From positions 62,001 to 126,000 of the forward strand of contig CAWFXW010000026.1 of NCBI GenBank assembly GCA_963819785.1: a DNA stretch of 64,000 nucleotides, written 5' to 3'. The notes under the pieces are model-generated. The model saw only the letters and a list, made by a program, of their open reading frames with translations. It did not search any database and was not told the origin of the DNA. Positions 32,292 to 43,828 of the stretch are shown piece by piece (positions within the stretch are counted from its first letter, which is position 1; every line of letters begins with the position of its first letter). The stretch is from Palsa-504 sp963819785. GTDB taxonomy: Bacteria > Actinomycetota > Actinomycetes > Streptosporangiales > Streptosporangiaceae. A program made the position numbers and the translations under genes.

Positions 32292-33575
32292 TTACTGGGC
32301 AGGCAGGCTCGCCCGGGCCGCGGGCAGCGCGCGGACCGAACGGGTCGACAGCGCGAAGACGTTCCCGAGCGCGACGAGAAGACCCGCGCCGATCAGCGTG
32401 CCCTCGACGCCGACCGCGGCCGCTACCGGGCCGACCAGCAGCAGACCGAGCGGGCCGAGCACGAACGAGCCGAGCGCGTCGTACGAGGTCACCCGGGACA
32501 GCTTGTCCCCCGGGATGTACTCCTGCAGGGCGGTCATCCACAGCACTTCGAAGACGTCGACCGCGATTCCGTTGACCAGCATCGACGCCGCGGCCAGCCA
32601 CACCGGGGCGTGCACGGCGAGCAGGAAGAACGGCGGCAGGAACCCGAAGGTGGCCAGCGTGGCGACCAGGAGCGGCCGGGCGGGCCGGATCCGCAGGGCG
32701 AGGAAGCTGCCACCGATCAACCCGACGGCGTTGGCCGTGATGACCACCGACCAGGCCAGCGCGCCGCCCCAGTGCTCCTTGGCCACGATCGGGCCGAGCA
32801 CGTAGACACCCGGCGAGAAACATAGGTTGACCAGCGCGAACTGGACGACGACGACCCAGACCCACTGCCGTGACCTGAACTCCTGCCAGCCTTCGCGAAG
32901 GTCGGAAACCAGCGTCGCGGGCTCTTGGGCGTGGCCGGCTCTGGGGGCTCCCGAGGTCAGCACGAGCACGGCCGAGGTCAGGAACGTCGCCGCGTCAATG
33001 CCCAGGGCCCAGCCGGCGCCCACCGCGACGATGAGCGCGCCGGAGACCGCGGCACCCGCCAGGCTGGCGGCATTTTGCGACAGCCGGATGAGCGCGTTGG
33101 CGGATTGCAGTTCCGCGGCGCCAACAATTTGCGGTATCAGGCCGCGCGAGGCCGGGATGAACAGGGCATTCGCGGCGCCATTGAGCACCGACAGCCCGGC
33201 GAGCAGCCCGAGCGGCGCGGTCCGGGCGATGAACAATCCGGCGATCGCGCCCTGGGCGACGAAGGCCAGCAGGTCCGATCCCACCATGATCCGGTACCGG
33301 GGGAAGCGGTCGGCCAGCGCGCCGCCGAAGACCAGGAACACGACCTGGGCCGCCGACCGCCCGGCCATCACGATGCCGAGCTTGGCGGCCGACCCGCCGG
33401 GCTGGCCCAGGACGGCGAAGGCCAGCGCCGCGGGCGCCATCGAGGTACCGAGCAGAGAAACCGCCCGCGCGGCGAAGATATTGCGGAACGTGCGGCGCCG
33501 CAGAATCCCGAGGTCGTGCTTCACCCGTCGACCATAAAGGCGGCTGAGCTGGGACGTCGACCGGAGAAAGGTCAC
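32292..33575 (-). CDS. Major facilitator superfamily transporter
   Basis: About 427 residues with 11-12 hydrophobic helices and the MFS loop motif between helices 2 and 3 (GGALADRFPRYRIMVGSD). Conserved MFS_3/enterobactin-exporter-type segments include LGTSMAPAALAFAVLG near the N-terminus and NGAANALFIPASRGLIPQIV with ELQSANALI in the middle. This group exports drugs or siderophores by proton antiport. The GTG at 33575 has a TAAAAT only three bases upstream, so the GTG at 33524 (VKHDLGILRRRTFRNIFAAR) may be the true start. It ends 24 bases downstream of the recombinase start. Confidence 0.87.
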   Translation of the reverse strand: MTFLRSTSQLSRLYGRRVKHDLGILRRRTFRNIFAARAVSLLGTSMAPAALAFAVLGQPGGSAAKLGIVMAGRSAAQVVFLVFGGALADRFPRYRIMVGSDLLAFVAQGAIAGLFIARTAPLGLLAGLSVLNGAANALFIPASRGLIPQIVGAAELQSANALIRLSQNAASLAGAAVSGALIVAVGAGWALGIDAATFLTSAVLVLTSGAPRAGHAQEPATLVSDLREGWQEFRSRQWVWVVVVQFALVNLCFSPGVYVLGPIVAKEHWGGALAWSVVITANAVGLIGGSFLALRIRPARPLLVATLATFGFLPPFFLLAVHAPVWLAAASMLVNGIAVDVFEVLWMTALQEYIPGDKLSRVTSYDALGSFVLGPLGLLLVGPVAAAVGVEGTLIGAGLLVALGNVFALSTRSVRALPAARASLPAQ

Positions 33576-33667
33576 ACCATTTTACGGAACGGCCCGGCAT
33601 CACGCTTCGTTGAAGAAGATGTAAGCGGCGGATCGGAAGACCCCTTCGGCCGTAAATTCTCATAATA

Positions 33668-33700
33668 CCGGGGCGGGTCACCGACGGTGACCCGCCCCGG
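33668..33700 (-). terminator. Intrinsic terminator of ald
   Basis: A perfect 15-bp stem (CCGGGGCGGGTCACC) with a GAC/GTC loop follows the ald stop by 17 bases; on the minus strand it is followed by TATTATG. Confidence 0.8.
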
Positions 33701-33716
33701 TAGGTCTCGGCCCGGA

Positions 33717-34832
33717 CTAGTTGAGGATCTCGGCCAGCGGGTGGTAAGCCAGGCCGTGCGCTTCGGCGACCGGCTCGCAGGTCACCATGCCGCCGTAGGT
33801 GTTCAGGCCCAGGGCGAGGGGGTGATCGGCGCGCAGCGCGTCTCGCCAGCCGCGGTTGGCGATCTCCACGGTGTACGACAGCGTGACGTTGGTCAGCGCG
33901 TAGGTCGACGTGTGCGGGACGGCGCCCGGCATGTTGGCCACGCAATAGAACAGCGTGTCGTGCACCGGGTAGGTCGGGTTGGCGTGCGTGGTCGGGTGGG
34001 AGTCCTCGAAGCAGCCGCCCTGGTCGATCGATATGTCGACCAGCACCGCTCCGGACTTCATCCGGGAAACGAGCTCGTTGCTGATCAGCTTGGGCGCCTT
34101 GGCGCCCGGCACGAGAACGGCCCCGATGACCAGGTTGGCGTCGATCACGGCGCGCTCGATCTCATACGCGTTGGACGCCACGGTCTGGCAGTGCCCCTGG
34201 TATATGGCGTCCGCCTGGCGGAGCCGGGCGACGTTCTTGTCCACGAGCAGCACCTCGGACTGCATGCCGAGGGCGATGGCGGCGGCGTTCATGCCGGACA
34301 CGCCCGCGCCGAGCACGACCACCTTGGCCGCGTAGACACCTGACACCCCGCCCATCAAGACGCCGCGGCCACCGCCGTCGCGCTGCAGGTGGTGCGCTCC
34401 GACCTGCGGCGCCATGCGCCCGGCGACCTCGGACATCGGGGCGAGCAGCGGCAGCGACCCGTCGGGCAGTTGGACGGTCTCGTACGCGATCGACGTGACG
34501 CCCGCGCTGAGCAGCGCGTCGGTGCAGGCCTTGGACGCGGCCAGGTGCAGGTAGGTGAACAGCACCTGACCCGAGCGCATCCGGTGGTATTCCTCCTCGA
34601 TCGGCTCCTTGACCTTGAGGATGAGGTCGCCCTCGGCCCACACGTCGTCCGCGGTGGGCAGGATCTTCGCTCCCGCGGTGGTGAAGTCCTCATCGGGGAT
34701 GGACGAGCCCAGCCCGGCTCCGGCCTGGATGACCACCTGATGACCGCCACGGGCCAGTTCGTGCACGCCAGAGGGCGTGATCGCTACCCGGTACTCGTGG
34801 TTCTTGACTTCCTTGGGGATTCCGACCTTCAT
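33717..34832 (-). CDS. ald: Alanine dehydrogenase
   Basis: 371 residues, the usual length. The N-terminal MKVGIPKEVKNHEYRVAITP, active-site LFTYLHLAASK (catalytic His) and KVKEPIEEEY (Lys), the NAD-binding VVVLGAGVSGMNAAAIALGM and the Asp in VDISIDQGGCFE are all present. It converts L-alanine plus NAD to pyruvate, ammonium and NADH. The ATG at 34832 has GGAAGGA upstream; a longer open frame upstream only reads through the Nudix gene. A strong terminator follows at 33668-33700. The location next to Nudix and pyrG matches Streptomyces. Confidence 0.96.
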   Translation of the reverse strand: MKVGIPKEVKNHEYRVAITPSGVHELARGGHQVVIQAGAGLGSSIPDEDFTTAGAKILPTADDVWAEGDLILKVKEPIEEEYHRMRSGQVLFTYLHLAASKACTDALLSAGVTSIAYETVQLPDGSLPLLAPMSEVAGRMAPQVGAHHLQRDGGGRGVLMGGVSGVYAAKVVVLGAGVSGMNAAAIALGMQSEVLLVDKNVARLRQADAIYQGHCQTVASNAYEIERAVIDANLVIGAVLVPGAKAPKLISNELVSRMKSGAVLVDISIDQGGCFEDSHPTTHANPTYPVHDTLFYCVANMPGAVPHTSTYALTNVTLSYTVEIANRGWRDALRADHPLALGLNTYGGMVTCEPVAEAHGLAYHPLAEILN

Positions 34833-34857
34833 CGTGGTCCTTCCAGACAGTGGAGCG

Positions 34858-35468
34858 TCATTGCTCTTCGGGGGAATCTGCCGGACGAAGCTGGTCATAC
34901 CCCTGTGACCTGGCAGCATACCCCGCCATGAGGCCCAGGGCGGCGGGCCCGTTGCGGAGTTCACCGGCGAATACCTTGTGCACCGCCTCGTCCAGCGGCA
35001 GCCAGTCGACCAGCAGGTACGCCTCCTCGTCCCGGGGGACGAAACGGCGTTCGGCCAGGGGTACGGGCTCCAGGTCGCGGGCCAGGAAGACGCGCAGGCG
35101 TTCGGTGCTGTAGCCGGGTGAGGAGTAGTAGTCGGCGAGCACCCGCCAGTCGCGGGCCCGGTAGCTGGCTTCCTCGGCGAGTTCACGCTGCGCGGTGACC
35201 CACGGGTCCTCCCCCGCGACGTCGCGCAGGCCCGCCGGAATCTCCCACAGCAGGTGTCCCACCGGATGCCGGTACTGCCGGATCATCAAGACCCGGTCCG
35301 CGTCATCCAGGGCCAGCACGGCCACGGCGCCGGGATGAAGCACCACGTCCCGTTCGGCCACATGATTGTCAGGCGTGCGGACCTTATCGCTGCGCACGGT
35401 GACCAGCCGGGAACGGAGCAGTTCCGCCGAGGAAACGACGGGCCAGTGCTCGGGCTCGTCCCTGATGT

Positions 35469-35472
<4 letters not shown>
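34858..35472 (-). CDS. ADP-ribose pyrophosphatase-like Nudix hydrolase
   Basis: 204 residues. The Nudix box is PAGLRDVAGEDPWVTAQREL followed by AEEAS, in the ADP-ribose pyrophosphatase arrangement, with the upstream AERDVVLHPGAVAVLALDDA and downstream DYYSSPGYSTERLRVFLARD typical for the family. It hydrolyses ADP-ribose or similar to AMP and ribose-5-phosphate. The ATG lies within the end of pyrG (four-base overlap), so it is translationally coupled to CTP synthase, an arrangement conserved in streptomycetes. It ends 26 bases before ald. Confidence 0.92.
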
Positions 35473-37165
<1,693 letters not shown>

Positions 37166-37166
<1 letters not shown>

Positions 37167-38161
37167 TATGAGACTCCCGTGGTTTCCGGTATGGCCCTGT
37201 TCATGAGGGCAGGGAAAAGCTGCAGGTCCACGGGCCACCAGAATAACAGTTCAGCGGCGGCCGGCCCGGCATTTGCTTGACGGTGTGCCACCGCGTCGGC
37301 CATCGCCACGTCGTCGGTGTGATTTGCCTCGCCGAATCTGGCCAGCATGACGGCGGAAGCGACGGCGATGAAGAACCCTGCCCAGGCGAGTCCGGCGAGC
37401 CCTCGCCGGGTCTGGTCCCCGAGGAAAACGACGCCGATGACGGCGGGCGGGATGGTCTCGGCCAGCACGACGGCCGCGGTGGCGACGGTCACGCTGCCGC
37501 CCTCCAGCGCGGTGGCGTAGAACATGAACGAGATGATGCCGGCCGCGGCGATCGCGTAGGCGGCCGGGTCGCGGGCCAGCTGGAGCGGCGCGAAGCCGTC
37601 CAGGACGCGAGCGGCGATGCTGAGCACCCCGAAGCCGAAGCCGGCCGTGATGCCGAGCGCCGTGGTCCGGTACGGGTCGTTCAGCTTGGCCGCGGCCATG
37701 CCGACCACCGCCAGGCCCGCCACCGCCACGATCAGGGCGAGCTTGAAGATCGCCCCGACCTGCGCGGCGCCCTGAGCGCCCGCCGTGGAACCGAGCAGGC
37801 CCACCCCCGACACCACGCCGATGACCGCCGTCCACTCCCGCCAGGACAGGGCCATGCCGATCAGCCGCGAGGCGACCACCGCGGTCACCGCGAGGTTGGC
37901 CGCCACGAAGGCCTGCACGAGGAACAGGGGAAGCCGCTGCAAGGCGACGAGCTGGGCCAGGAAGCCGAGCGTGTCGAGGCAGATGCTGGCCACGAACCGC
38001 CACTGGTGCAGCATGCGCACCACGAGACCGGGATCAACGCCGCCGACGGCGGCATCCTCCAGACCCCGGTTGCTGGCCTCGCGGACAGCAATAGCCTGCA
38101 TCACCGAAGCGACACCGTAGAAGACCGCCGCGACGATCGCCGCGATCAGGCTGACTAGCAC
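37166..38161 (-). CDS. EamA-like (DMT superfamily) integral membrane protein
   Basis: 331 residues with 9-10 predicted helices starting at the N-terminus (MLVSLIAAIVAAVFYGVASV). Two EamA-like halves are suggested: LPLFLVQAFVAANLAVTAVV in the first and GSVTVATAAVVLAETIPPAV then IGVVFLGDQTRRGLAGLAWA in the second. It is most likely a small-molecule exporter of the drug/metabolite transporter superfamily; the substrate is unknown. Its stop overlaps the pyrG start. Three TATAC-centred motifs lie 44-91 bases upstream (38205-38252) and may be a repressor site. Confidence 0.8.
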
Positions 38162-38204
38162 TCCACACCTCCCCCGGCATCTCCGCTAGTCGGCTGCCTT
38201 GCCC

Positions 38205-38252
38205 GTATACCCGCGTTCCGCCGCGGGCGACCCGTATTACCGCCGGGTATAC
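38205..38252. promoter_or_regulatory. TATAC-centred operator-like cluster upstream of the EamA-like gene
   Basis: Inverted arms GTATACCCG (38205-38213) and CGGGTATAC (38244-38252) enclose a third related motif CCCGTATTACC. The spacing puts them in the promoter region of the membrane protein gene that starts at 38161. Confidence 0.45.
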
Positions 38253-38399
38253 CTCTGAGGCAACATCCAGGTGCTGCTCAGCATTCCGGCGGACCCGTGC
38301 ACTATCATGCCCCGCCCGCTGCGGCCGAGCACGGCCGGCCTCGGCTGATGAACATTCGCGGGACGGTTGTTCATGGTGAGGTTCAGCGGGCTCAGCGGT

Positions 38400-39428
38400 T
38401 CAGCGCAGGGCCGTCGCCGGGCGGGCCTCCCAGGTGGACCAGAGCGGCCGGTAGCCCATCCGGTGCCAGAACGGCGCCGACAGCGGGTTCACCTGGGCGT
38501 AGTGCAGCACGGTGAGGTCGACCCCGCGGGCGTCGAGCTCACCGTGCACGTGCCGGACCAGCGCCGCGCCGATCCCGCCGCTGCGCTCGCCGGGGCGCAC
38601 GAACATGGTCTGGAGGTAGGCCGTGGCGCCGGACCTGGCCATGTTGGCGATCCAGGTGGCGGCGGCGGGCGGCTCGACGACGGCCAGCGCCACGGGCTGA
38701 CCGTCCCGCTCGGCGAGCCAGGTCCAGCCGGGCCGTTCGGCCAGGGCCGCCTGCGTCTCGGCGCGGACCAGCGCCTCGGTGGCCGGGCGCGGGATCGACC
38801 CGCCGAATTGCGCGTCATACCGGACCACGCCCAGCTCAAGCTCGGTGACCACGTCCAGATCGCCGGGGCCGGCCGGGCGGAGGAACAGGCGTGGCTCGGT
38901 GTTTGTGCCGGGCCTCACGGGCCCAGCGGGGTCCGGGCGGCGGGCGGGGCGGGCCGCGATGACGCTCATGGGCTGCAGGCCGTGCCTGAGCAGGGCGAGC
39001 ACCCCGGCGACGTCGCGGGCGGGCCAGTTGACGGCGGCGGCGGTGTCTTCTTTCTCGGCCTCGGGCTGCCTTTCCAGATGCCCACACCACTGGGTCAGCA
39101 GGTCATCCAGCGCCGGCTGCGGGTCGGTCTCCCGCAGCCGGACGCTCAGCACGAACTTGGTCGCGGCACCCCAGGTCTGGGCCAGCGTGTCGGCGGCCAC
39201 GTACTGGTGACGGCACACTCCCAGGCCGGCCGGGCGGCCGCCTTCGCCGATGCTCAGCAGCGGCGGCATGCAGCCTTCTGGCAGGTCACTGGGCTCGGGC
39301 AGCAGCGGGTCCAGGATCTTCCAGCGCCGGGCCACCGCCCTGTTGACGTCCTTGACCACGTCCCGGATCACCCAGGGCATCCGTCCCGCCTCCCGCAACA
39401 TCGCGCAGCCGTGAGTCTTGGCTCGCAC
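38400..39428 (-). CDS. GNAT-family acetyltransferase with extra N-terminal domain
   Basis: 342 residues. The last ~150 form a GNAT domain: LRPAGPGDLDVVTELELGVV at its start, TWLAERDGQPVALAVVEPPA, LQTMFVRPGERSGGIGAALV (the acetyl-CoA loop R-x-x-G-x-G/A) and VNPLSAPFWHRMGYRPLWST. The N-terminal ~170 residues (including LGVCRHQYVAADTLAQTWGA) look like a degenerate second acyltransferase domain, as in tandem GNATs. The start is uncertain: the GTG at 39428 has no ribosome site, and ATGs at 39401 and 39380 are alternatives. It stands alone; the 200 bases towards uvrB hold AT-rich promoter-like sequence (TTTAATCATGATTTAT). Confidence 0.82.
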   Translation of the reverse strand: MRAKTHGCAMLREAGRMPWVIRDVVKDVNRAVARRWKILDPLLPEPSDLPEGCMPPLLSIGEGGRPAGLGVCRHQYVAADTLAQTWGAATKFVLSVRLRETDPQPALDDLLTQWCGHLERQPEAEKEDTAAAVNWPARDVAGVLALLRHGLQPMSVIAARPARRPDPAGPVRPGTNTEPRLFLRPAGPGDLDVVTELELGVVRYDAQFGGSIPRPATEALVRAETQAALAERPGWTWLAERDGQPVALAVVEPPAAATWIANMARSGATAYLQTMFVRPGERSGGIGAALVRHVHGELDARGVDLTVLHYAQVNPLSAPFWHRMGYRPLWSTWEARPATALR

Positions 39429-39627
39429 GCACTCTACCCCTGTGATAAATCATGATTAAAGGGGTTATTGCGTACCCATCCCGCCGGCCTTTTAATGATT
39501 GGCAACCGCCTGGTAGCGAGGCCACTGGAGGCGTTTCCGGAGGGCGGAGACACGATTTGCGGGGGCATTTCGGGCTCACGGCTTTCAACGAGCTCGCGGT
39601 TCGCCGGGTGGCCCGGGGGGCTCGGGG

Positions 39628-41754
39628 TTAGACGCCGGCGGCGTGCATGCCGCGCAGTTCGTGCTTGAGGTCGCGGATCTCGTCGCGCAGCCGGGCCGCG
39701 ACCTCGAAATGCAGCTCGGCGGCGGCCGCGTGCATCTGCTCGGTGAGCTCGGTGATCAGCCCGACCAGCTCGCCGCGGGCGGCGCTGCTCGGCGCGCCGG
39801 CCTCGGCGTTCGAGGCGGCCTGGACCGCGGCGCGGGCCCGGCTCGACAGGCCGGGGACCGGCGCCTTGCCACGCGACTGCTGCCGGCCGGCGCCGCCGAT
39901 CAGCTGCTCGGTGTCGGCGTCCTCGCGGACGATCTGGTCCAGGATGTCGGCGATGCGCTTGCGCAGTGGCTGCGGATTGATGCCGTTCGCCACGTTGTAG
40001 GCGACCTGCTTGTCCCGCCGCCGGTTGGTCTCCTCGATGGCCCGCTCCATCGACGGGGTCACCTTGTCGGCGTACATGTGGACCTGGCCGGACACGTTCC
40101 GCGCGGCGCGGCCGATGGTCTGGATCAAGCTGGTACCCGACCGGAGGAAGCCTTCCTTGTCCGCGTCCAGGATCGCGACCAGCGAGACCTCGGGCAGGTC
40201 CAGGCCCTCGCGGAGCAGGTTGATGCCGACCAGCACGTCGTATTCGCCGATCCGTAGCTCGCGCAGCAGCTCGATCCGGCGCAGCGTGTCGACCTCGCTG
40301 TGCAGGTACCGGGCGCGGACCCCGTTCTCGAGCAGGTAGTCGGTCAGGTCCTCGGCCATCCGCTTGGTGAGCGTGGTGACCAGTACGCGTTCGTCCCGCT
40401 CGGCCCGCTGCCTGATCTCGTGCAGCAGGTCGTCGATCTGACCCTTGGTCGGCTTGATGACCACCTCTGGATCGATCAGGCCGGTCGGCCGGATCACCTG
40501 CTCGACCACGTCACCGCCGACGCGCTGCAGCTCGTACGGGCCGGGGGTGGCCGACAGGTAGATGGTCTGCCCGATCCGGTCGAGGAACTCATCCCAGGTC
40601 AGCGGGCGGTTGTCGATCGCGCTTGGCAGCCGGAAGCCGTGCTCGACCAGGACCCGCTTGCGGGACACGTCGCCCTCGTACATGGCGCCGATCTGCGGGA
40701 CGGTCACGTGCGACTCGTCGATGACCAGGAGGAAGTCTTCGGGGAAGTAGTCGAGCAGGGTGTTCGGCGGGCTGCCCGCCTCGCGGCCGTCGATGTGCCG
40801 CGAGTAGTTCTCGATGCCGGAGCAGCTGCCGACCTGGCGCATCATCTCGATGTCGTAGGTGGTGCGCATGCGCAGCCGCTGGGCCTCGAGCAGCTTGCCC
40901 TGCCTGTCCAGCTCGCCGAGCCGCTCGGCCAGCTCGGCCTCGATGCCGTTGATGGCCCGCTCCATGCGCTCCGGCCCGGCCACGTAGTGCGAGGCGGGGA
41001 AGATGTACAGCTCGGTGTCCTCGCTGACCACCTCGCCGGTGAGCGGGTGCAGCGTCATGAGCCGCTCGATCTCGTCGCCGAACATCTCGATCCGGACGGC
41101 GAGCTCCTCGTACATCGGGATGATCTCGATGGTGTCGCCGCGGACCCGGAAGGTGCCGCGGGTGAAGGCCAGATCGTTCCGCGAGTACTGCATGCCGACC
41201 AGCCTGCGCAGCAGCATGTCCCGGTCGAAGGTGTCGCCGAGCTTGACCTTGAGCATCCGGTCCACGTACTCCTGCGGCGTGCCCAGGCCGTAGATGCAGG
41301 ACACCGAGGCCACGACGACCGTGTTGCGCCTGGTCAGCAGCGAGTTGGTGGCCGAGTGCCGGAGCCGCTCGACCTCGTTGTTGATCGAGGAGTCCTTCTC
41401 GATGTAGGTGTCGGTCTGCGGGACGTACGCCTCGGGCTGGTAGTAGTCGTAGTAGGAGACGAAGTACTCGACCGCGTTGTTGGGCAGCATCTCGCGCAGT
41501 TCGTTGGCGAACTGGGCGGCGAGCGTCTTGTTCGGCAGCATGACCAGCAACGGCCGCTGCACCTGCTCCGCGATCCAGGCCACCGAGGCGGTCTTGCCGG
41601 TCCCGGTCGCGCCGAGCAGCACGGTGTCGGTGTCACCGCCCTGGACGCGCCGGGTGATCTCGGCGATCGCCTGCGGCTGATCGCCCGCCGGAACCATGTC
41701 GGTCACGACCTCGATCGGCGCGACCCTACGCTTCAAATCGGTAACCGGACGCAC
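39628..41754 (-). CDS. uvrB: UvrABC system protein B (excinuclease subunit)
   Basis: 708 residues. Walker A GATGTGKT, the beta-hairpin region YYDYYQPEAYVPQTDTYIEK, DESHVTVPQIGAMYEGD, LSATPGPYEL, TTLTKRMAEDLTDYL, VGINLLREGLDLPEVSLVAI and QTIGRAARN follow the UvrB order. A C-terminal UVR domain (MHAAAAELHFEVAARLRDEI) binds UvrC. It verifies lesions loaded by UvrA in nucleotide excision repair. The GTG at 41754 has GGAGGT six bases upstream and defines the start; the frame is open slightly further. Confidence 0.97.
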   Translation of the reverse strand: MRPVTDLKRRVAPIEVVTDMVPAGDQPQAIAEITRRVQGGDTDTVLLGATGTGKTASVAWIAEQVQRPLLVMLPNKTLAAQFANELREMLPNNAVEYFVSYYDYYQPEAYVPQTDTYIEKDSSINNEVERLRHSATNSLLTRRNTVVVASVSCIYGLGTPQEYVDRMLKVKLGDTFDRDMLLRRLVGMQYSRNDLAFTRGTFRVRGDTIEIIPMYEELAVRIEMFGDEIERLMTLHPLTGEVVSEDTELYIFPASHYVAGPERMERAINGIEAELAERLGELDRQGKLLEAQRLRMRTTYDIEMMRQVGSCSGIENYSRHIDGREAGSPPNTLLDYFPEDFLLVIDESHVTVPQIGAMYEGDVSRKRVLVEHGFRLPSAIDNRPLTWDEFLDRIGQTIYLSATPGPYELQRVGGDVVEQVIRPTGLIDPEVVIKPTKGQIDDLLHEIRQRAERDERVLVTTLTKRMAEDLTDYLLENGVRARYLHSEVDTLRRIELLRELRIGEYDVLVGINLLREGLDLPEVSLVAILDADKEGFLRSGTSLIQTIGRAARNVSGQVHMYADKVTPSMERAIEETNRRRDKQVAYNVANGINPQPLRKRIADILDQIVREDADTEQLIGGAGRQQSRGKAPVPGLSSRARAAVQAASNAEAGAPSSAARGELVGLITELTEQMHAAAAELHFEVAARLRDEIRDLKHELRGMHAAGV

Positions 41755-41808
41755 AACCCACCTCCAAGGACACAACTCTAGGCGGGGGGTCCGACATTCC
41801 TGACGGGA

Positions 41809-42350
41809 TCAGCCGGGCGGCTTGCGGCCCCAGGCCACCACGAGCAGGTGCGGCATCATCAGCGTGCGGGGGTCGGCGAGATGCTCGCGAACGGTCCGGT
41901 CCAGTCCGGCGAGCTCGCGCTCGTCGCACAGGCCGAGTTCGAGGATCACCGGGCGCAAGCTGCGTACCAGGTCGGGGATGACGGTGCGGCGCGAGTGGCC
42001 CGCCGAGTACGCGGGGGCATGCACCGCCACCTCGACGTCGGCCAGCCCGGCCTGCCGGTATGCCTCGGCTCGCCGGCGTACTGGCTGGCCATCGCGGTGT
42101 GCGCCGGGTCGGCGTCGAGCCCGACCACGCGCCCGCCCAGCGAGACGGCGGCCGAGAGCAGACTGAGGATCCCGCTGGGACCGCAGCCGAGGTCGATCGC
42201 GCTCTGCCCCGGCCGAAGGCCGATGCGGTCGAGCAGTTCGGCGCTCTGCGAGCGCAGCTCGTCGGACTGGCGTCGCAGCCGGGCGCTCTCCTCCGGGTTG
42301 CTGCCCAGCGCGTAGACGTCGGTGGCCCGCGAGGCGGTGGGAGTGGTCAT
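41809..42350 (-). pseudogene. SAM-dependent methyltransferase with internal deletion
   Basis: Two frames encode the ends of one class I methyltransferase. From 42350: MTTPTASRATDVYALGSNPE to the SAM-binding motif AIDLGCGPSGILSLLSAAVS and VVGLDADPAHTAMASQYA. From about 42075 in another frame: AEAYRQAGLADVEVAVHAPA through RTVIPDLVRSLRPVILELGL to HLLVVAWGRKPPG. Roughly 100 central residues (motifs II-IV) are missing and the frames do not match, with the join near 42060-42080 in a GC repeat (CCGGCGAGCCG). The gene is therefore inferred to be inactive. It lies divergent from another decayed gene. Confidence 0.75.
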
Positions 42351-42423
42351 ACTGCATCGTGACCGGCGCGGGTTCCAGGCGGCCTACGGCGGGCTTACGG
42401 TGGACTTACCGTGCCGGGATGGG

Positions 42424-43770
42424 ATGAGGGCCAAGGTGGAGTTCGGTGTGCTCGGTCCGCTCGAGGTGACGGCCGACGGCCGGTCCCTGGAGCTGGCGGG
42501 GGTGCGCAGCCGGGCGGTGCTGGCCATGCTGCTCATGCACGCCAACCAGGTCGTGTCTTCCGACCGGCTGCTCGAGGACCTGTGGCCAGGCCAGCCGGCC
42601 GACAAGGCGACGGGCAGCCTGCAGGTCCGCCTGTCCGAGCTGCGCAAGGCGTTCCGGTACTTCGGCACGGTCCCCGCGGCCCGCGCGGAAGCCCGGGCGG
42701 CTGGAGGAGCAGCGCCTCGCCGCGCTGGAGTCGCGGGCCGAGGCGCTGCTGGCCTGCGGCAGGCACCGGGACCTCATCGCGGAGCTGGAGACGCTCACCG
42801 CGGCCCATCCGCTCCGTGAGCGGTTCTGGTCTCAGCGGATGCTGGCGCTGTACCGGGCCGGGCGTCAGGCCGACGCGCTGCGCGCCTACCGTGAACTGCG
42901 CGACGTCCTAGTCGCCGAGCTGGCCATCGAGCCTGGCCCGGACGTCCGCGACCTGCAGGCACGCATCCTGCGCCAGGATCCCGCGCTAGACGGCCCGGCG
43001 CCGGACCTGTCCGCTGATGGACTCCCTATGGCTCCGCCCACCCGTTATGTCCAGACCAGCGACGGCATCCACATCGCCTTCCAGCTGGTCGGTGAGGGAG
43101 AGCGGGACATGGTCCTGGTGCCGGGCCTGATGAGTCACGTCGAGCTGATCTGGGAAGAACCCGAGACGGCCGACTTCTACCAGCGCCTGGCCAAGCTGGG
43201 CCGCCTGATCCTGTTCGACAAGCGCGACACAGGACTGTCCGACCGCGCCTGGCACCATGTCGCTGGAGGAGCGGATGGAGGACGTACGCGCGGTGATGCA
43301 GGCGGCCGGCTCGGGCCGATCCGGACCGGGTGCTGGCCACGATCCTGCACGCCACAATGGTGACCGGTCGGGCCGGGCCGGAGACCGGGGACGTAGTCCG
43401 CGGGTACCGCGGGCGGCTGATCGGGACCACGGCGGACGGCATCCTGGCCACATTCGACGCGCCCGGGCAGGCGATCCGGTGCGCGGCGACGGTTCGCGAG
43501 AGGGCCGCCGCGGCCGGGACCCAGATCCGGGCCGGGATCCACACCGGCGAGGTGGACTTGGTTGGGGAGGTCATCACCGGCCTCTCGGTGCAGATCGCCG
43601 GCGGGGTCGCCGCGCTCGCGCGACCCGCGGAGATCCTGGTCTCCCGGACGGTCAAGGACCTGGTGACTGGCTCGGACATCATCTTCGCCGAGCGCGGGAG
43701 CTACTTGCTGGGCAGGGAAACGGACGAGTGGCTGCTGTTCGCGGTGACGGGGTTCGGCAGGCCGGAGTGA
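42424..43770 (+). pseudogene. Decayed SARP/BTAD - alpha/beta hydrolase - nucleotide cyclase fusion gene
   Basis: Successive pieces in different frames recall one large protein. 42424-42660: SARP-type winged helix (FGVLGPLEVTADGRSLELAG ... SLQVRLSELRKAFR). About 42695-42985: BTAD helices (LEEQRLAALESRAEALLACG ... MLALYRAGRQADALRAYREL). 43030-43240: hydrolase start (YVQTSDGIHIAFQLVGEGER ... LILFDKRDTGLSDRA). 43257-43320 in a new frame: SLEERMEDVRAVM. 43327-43770: class III cyclase-like (TTADGILATFDAPGQAIRCA, RAGIHTGEVDLVGEVITGLS), whose metal-binding FTDIVGS motif is degenerate. At least three deletions or shifts separate them, so the gene is inferred to be dead. Confidence 0.75.
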
Positions 43771-43828
43771 ACCGCGGCCCGGGGCGCGTGCCGGGTTCGG
43801 GCGCTGCGACGTTTGGTGGCGGCGATCT

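Noticed and set aside
33717..35186. Extended alanine dehydrogenase frame starting at 35186
   Set aside because: The first ~118 codons are the Nudix gene read in another frame; the conserved MKVGIPKEVK start lies at 34832 with a ribosome site.
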